Shown in pieces: positions 62,387 through 64,000 of a stretch of DNA of 64,000 nucleotides. Numbering within the stretch: position 1 is the first letter of the stretch; every line of letters starts with the position of its first letter. Origin of the DNA: Bacteroidota bacterium. Lineage in GTDB: Bacteria > Bacteroidota > Bacteroidia > Chitinophagales > Chitinophagaceae. Location: positions 124,001 to 188,000 of the forward strand of contig SYIK01000005.1 of assembly GCA_005798905.1 (NCBI GenBank), read 5' to 3'. The position numbers and the translations under genes are program-made. The notes under the pieces were generated by a model. The model was not told the DNA's origin. It saw only the letters and a list, made by a program, of their open reading frames with translations, and ran no database searches.

Positions 62387-62839
62387 TTTTTATTTTTCAG
62401 ATAGTTTTTTCATCCCATTGATTTTCGATCAATGACTTTCGGGTTACAAGTAAAAATAAAATTTGAAAAAATTTATTAATTCGATTCGTTCTCCTAAAGT
62501 CAGCCACGAAAATAAAGGTCAATGGCAGAAGAAAACAAATTTTTCTTTCTTCACTTCTATTCCACAAGTTTTTCCACATTTTGATTAAATACAATGTTTC
62601 TAATTTACAAAAAATGTTAAAAAAAACTTTCGCATTTTTCAGCACATTCTTTCTAACTCTATACACGGTTCTTTCAGAAGCTGGAATCTAAAAATTAGTT
62701 TTTATGTTTTTTGTCATATTTTATTTGACGAATTAAAATTAAATTTGCAGCCGTTTATTTGTTTGTCATTCAAATTATAAAAAATACAAACAAAAACAAA
62801 TACGTTTAAAGAAATCATAACCTATATTATTAAATACAA
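62387..62839. other. 453-base intergenic region between dnaB and the right-edge gene
   Basis: This is the only gap over 300 bases. The 89-residue minus-strand ORF inside it (62397-62666) has no family features and looks spurious. An imperfect dyad, TTGATTTTCGATCAA, lies near 62428. A TAnnTTTG box is at 62740. No RNA gene, tRNA or repeat array is seen. Confidence 0.5.
62740..62747 (+). promoter_or_regulatory. Putative -7 box ahead of the right-edge membrane protein
   Basis: TAAATTTG matches TAnnTTTG. TTTGAC lies upstream at 62724, but only 12 bases away. The leader to the TTG start at 62840 would be about 90 bases. Confidence 0.35.
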
Positions 62840-64000
62840 TTGAACACGAAATTTTGGTTGAAACTTTCCTTATTGAACTTGTGTATTGTTACTGCTATTG
62901 GCGTATTGATGCGCTTTAAAATAGGTTTTGAATTCCCTTATTTTGATCAAAAACATCTTCAACACTCGCACTCTCATTTTGCTTTTGTCGGCTGGATTAG
63001 CCACACTTTAATGGTATTGATGATTAATTATCTTCAAACAAAAATTGATGACTTTCGCGGGAACAAATACAGAAAAATAATTATAGCTAATTTAATATGT
63101 TCTTATGGGATGCTTGTTTTCTTTATTATAGAAGGGTACGGATTATATTCCATATTTTTTGAAACTGCAGCCATATTTGTAGCCTATTATTTTGGGTATC
63201 AATTCATCAAAGATTTGAAATTGTTGGACGATGATTTACTGGCAAAAAACTGGTTTAAAGCAGCTATACTTTTTAATATCATGTCGTCTGTCGGTACATT
63301 TTATTTGGCTTATTTGATGACTACTAAAAACTTTATACAGGATTTATATTTATCTTCTGTGTATTATTATTTGCATTTTCAGTACAATGGTTGGTTTTTC
63401 TTTGCTTGTATGGGTTTATTTTTTGGGCTTTTAAATCTTAGAAAATCTGAACATCCTTTTTATGAGACAACGTTTAAATTGTTTGCAATAGCTTGTATTC
63501 CTGCATATCTTTTGTCAATGCTTTGGGTAGATTTACCCTTATGGCTTTACGTAATTACAGTACTGGCCGCATTAATTCAGGTTTTTGTCTGGTTTAAATT
63601 TCTATTAGTTTTATGGAAAACCAGAAAAAAATTATTGAAAAATTATTCAAATTTGTTAAGATATATTTTACTATTTGTAGGCCTTGCTTTGAGTATAAAA
63701 TTATTACTTCAACTTGGCTCCACCATTCCCATCGTTAGCAAATTAGTTTTTGGATTTAGACCCATTGTCATTGCATATTTACACCTTATTCTACTAGCAA
63801 TAATCACCTTATTTTTATTGTTTTATATCTATACCAATCAATTATTTTTTATTTCAAAAAAAATAAAAAATGGAATACTTTTATTCTCAATTGGAGTTAT
63901 TTTAAACGAGCTAGTCTTAGCTATTCAAGGTGTTGCCTCATTTAGCTATACCATTATTCCTTATGTAAATGAAATTCTTTTTGGAGCTTCAATTATTTTA
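62840..64000 (+). CDS. Polytopic membrane protein with conserved-looking membrane histidines, incomplete at 3' end
   Basis: This frame is open to the right edge, so the ORF track missed it; 387 residues are visible. It starts at a TTG; the first ATG is residue 24, inside the first helix. At least ten hydrophobic helices can be counted. Histidines cluster at H39, H42, H44, H46 and H55 (HLQHSHSHFAFVGWISH), H179 (YYYLHFQYNGWFF) and H315 (IAYLHLILLAI). The spacing of His-bearing helices loosely recalls heme-copper oxidase or NO reductase catalytic subunits, but the full signature is not present. I do not recognise the family. It follows dnaB divergently. Confidence 0.7.
   Translation, partial: MNTKFWLKLSLLNLCIVTAIGVLMRFKIGFEFPYFDQKHLQHSHSHFAFVGWISHTLMVLMINYLQTKIDDFRGNKYRKIIIANLICSYGMLVFFIIEGYGLYSIFFETAAIFVAYYFGYQFIKDLKLLDDDLLAKNWFKAAILFNIMSSVGTFYLAYLMTTKNFIQDLYLSSVYYYLHFQYNGWFFFACMGLFFGLLNLRKSEHPFYETTFKLFAIACIPAYLLSMLWVDLPLWLYVITVLAALIQVFVWFKFLLVLWKTRKKLLKNYSNLLRYILLFVGLALSIKLLLQLGSTIPIVSKLVFGFRPIVIAYLHLILLAIITLFLLFYIYTNQLFFISKKIKNGILLFSIGVILNELVLAIQGVASFSYTIIPYVNEILFGASIIL

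Noticed and set aside
62397-62666. 89-residue minus-strand ORF upstream of dnaB
   Set aside because: Phe/Leu-rich translation of AT-rich spacer without a start context, domain or signal; read as part of the dnaB leader region.
1-64000. CRISPR arrays, prophage, IS elements, rRNA operons
   Set aside because: No regularly spaced repeats, transposase motifs, phage structural genes or rRNA sequence were seen.

Overview
The window looks like chromosomal core sequence from an AT-rich member of the Bacteroidota, probably close to the Chitinophagaceae/Chitinophagales. Evidence for this: many start codons are preceded by the Bacteroidota -7 box TAnnTTTG. There are two SusC/RagA-style outer-membrane receptors with carboxypeptidase-regulatory-like N-termini, two proteins with type IX secretion (T9SS) C-terminal sorting domains, a DUF1800/DUF1501 pair, lipoproteins with a surface-export-like K(D/E)2 motif, futalosine-pathway MqnA and LytTR regulation. 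No phage, plasmid, IS element, rRNA operon or CRISPR array was seen. The placement is inference from gene content; no database search was possible.

Layout. 1-4.7 kb: a LysE-type exporter fragment, a small membrane protein, a CCG-type Fe-S protein with its conserved partner (the misnamed 'ABC transporter ATPase'), and an outer-membrane beta-barrel receptor. 4.8-9.1 kb: an apparent operon miaB - sigma-54 activator without a sensor domain - lptE-like lipoprotein - TPR-like protein - secG, ending in a strong terminator. 9.1-13.7 kb: mltG, a YihY/BrkB membrane protein, tRNA-Cys, a nucleoside phosphorylase, dapF and a queuosine-precursor transporter. 13.8-24.5 kb: a surface-glycan cluster (YfhO-type membrane protein, three glycosyltransferases, DUF268 protein, methyltransferases, fucosyltransferase). 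It contains a visible scar where a broken fucosyltransferase abuts a LytTR regulator that has lost its receiver domain, followed by a T9SS cargo protein.

24.5-33.7 kb: housekeeping genes mqnA, purB, a GNAT acetyltransferase, prfC, a MacB-like permease, tsaD, trmN6, an alanine/saccharopine dehydrogenase-like enzyme and hscB. 33.7-37.2 kb: tRNA-Leu, then a nitric-oxide module (Rrf2 regulator and QueD-like pterin synthase, divergent from a quinol-dependent NO reductase). 37.4-48.7 kb: an acyl-CoA carboxylase beta subunit, two tandem choice-of-anchor-J lipoproteins, a DUF830/YiiX-like lipoprotein, rnhA, a DUF6580 membrane protein, manA, yraN, a YkgJ-like protein, a lipoprotein, xerD and an M14 carboxypeptidase. 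48.8-62.4 kb: a TonB-dependent receptor, gamma-glutamyltransferase, DUF1501 and DUF1800 proteins, thiolase, pyrD, terC, rsmE and dnaB. 62.8 kb to the edge: an unfinished polytopic membrane protein with membrane histidines in a pattern that loosely recalls heme-copper enzymes.

Themes. Translation and tRNA modification are well represented (miaB, tsaD, trmN6, queD-like, queuosine-precursor transporter, prfC, rsmE, two tRNAs), as is envelope biogenesis (lptE, secG, mltG, glycan cluster, receptors, T9SS cargo). The chromosome is compact: six convergent gene pairs overlap at their 3' ends. The points most worth a second look are the fucosyltransferase/LytTR junction, the Rrf2-QueD-NOR module, the right-edge membrane protein, the tandem surface-type lipoproteins, and the sigma-54 activator inside an envelope operon.
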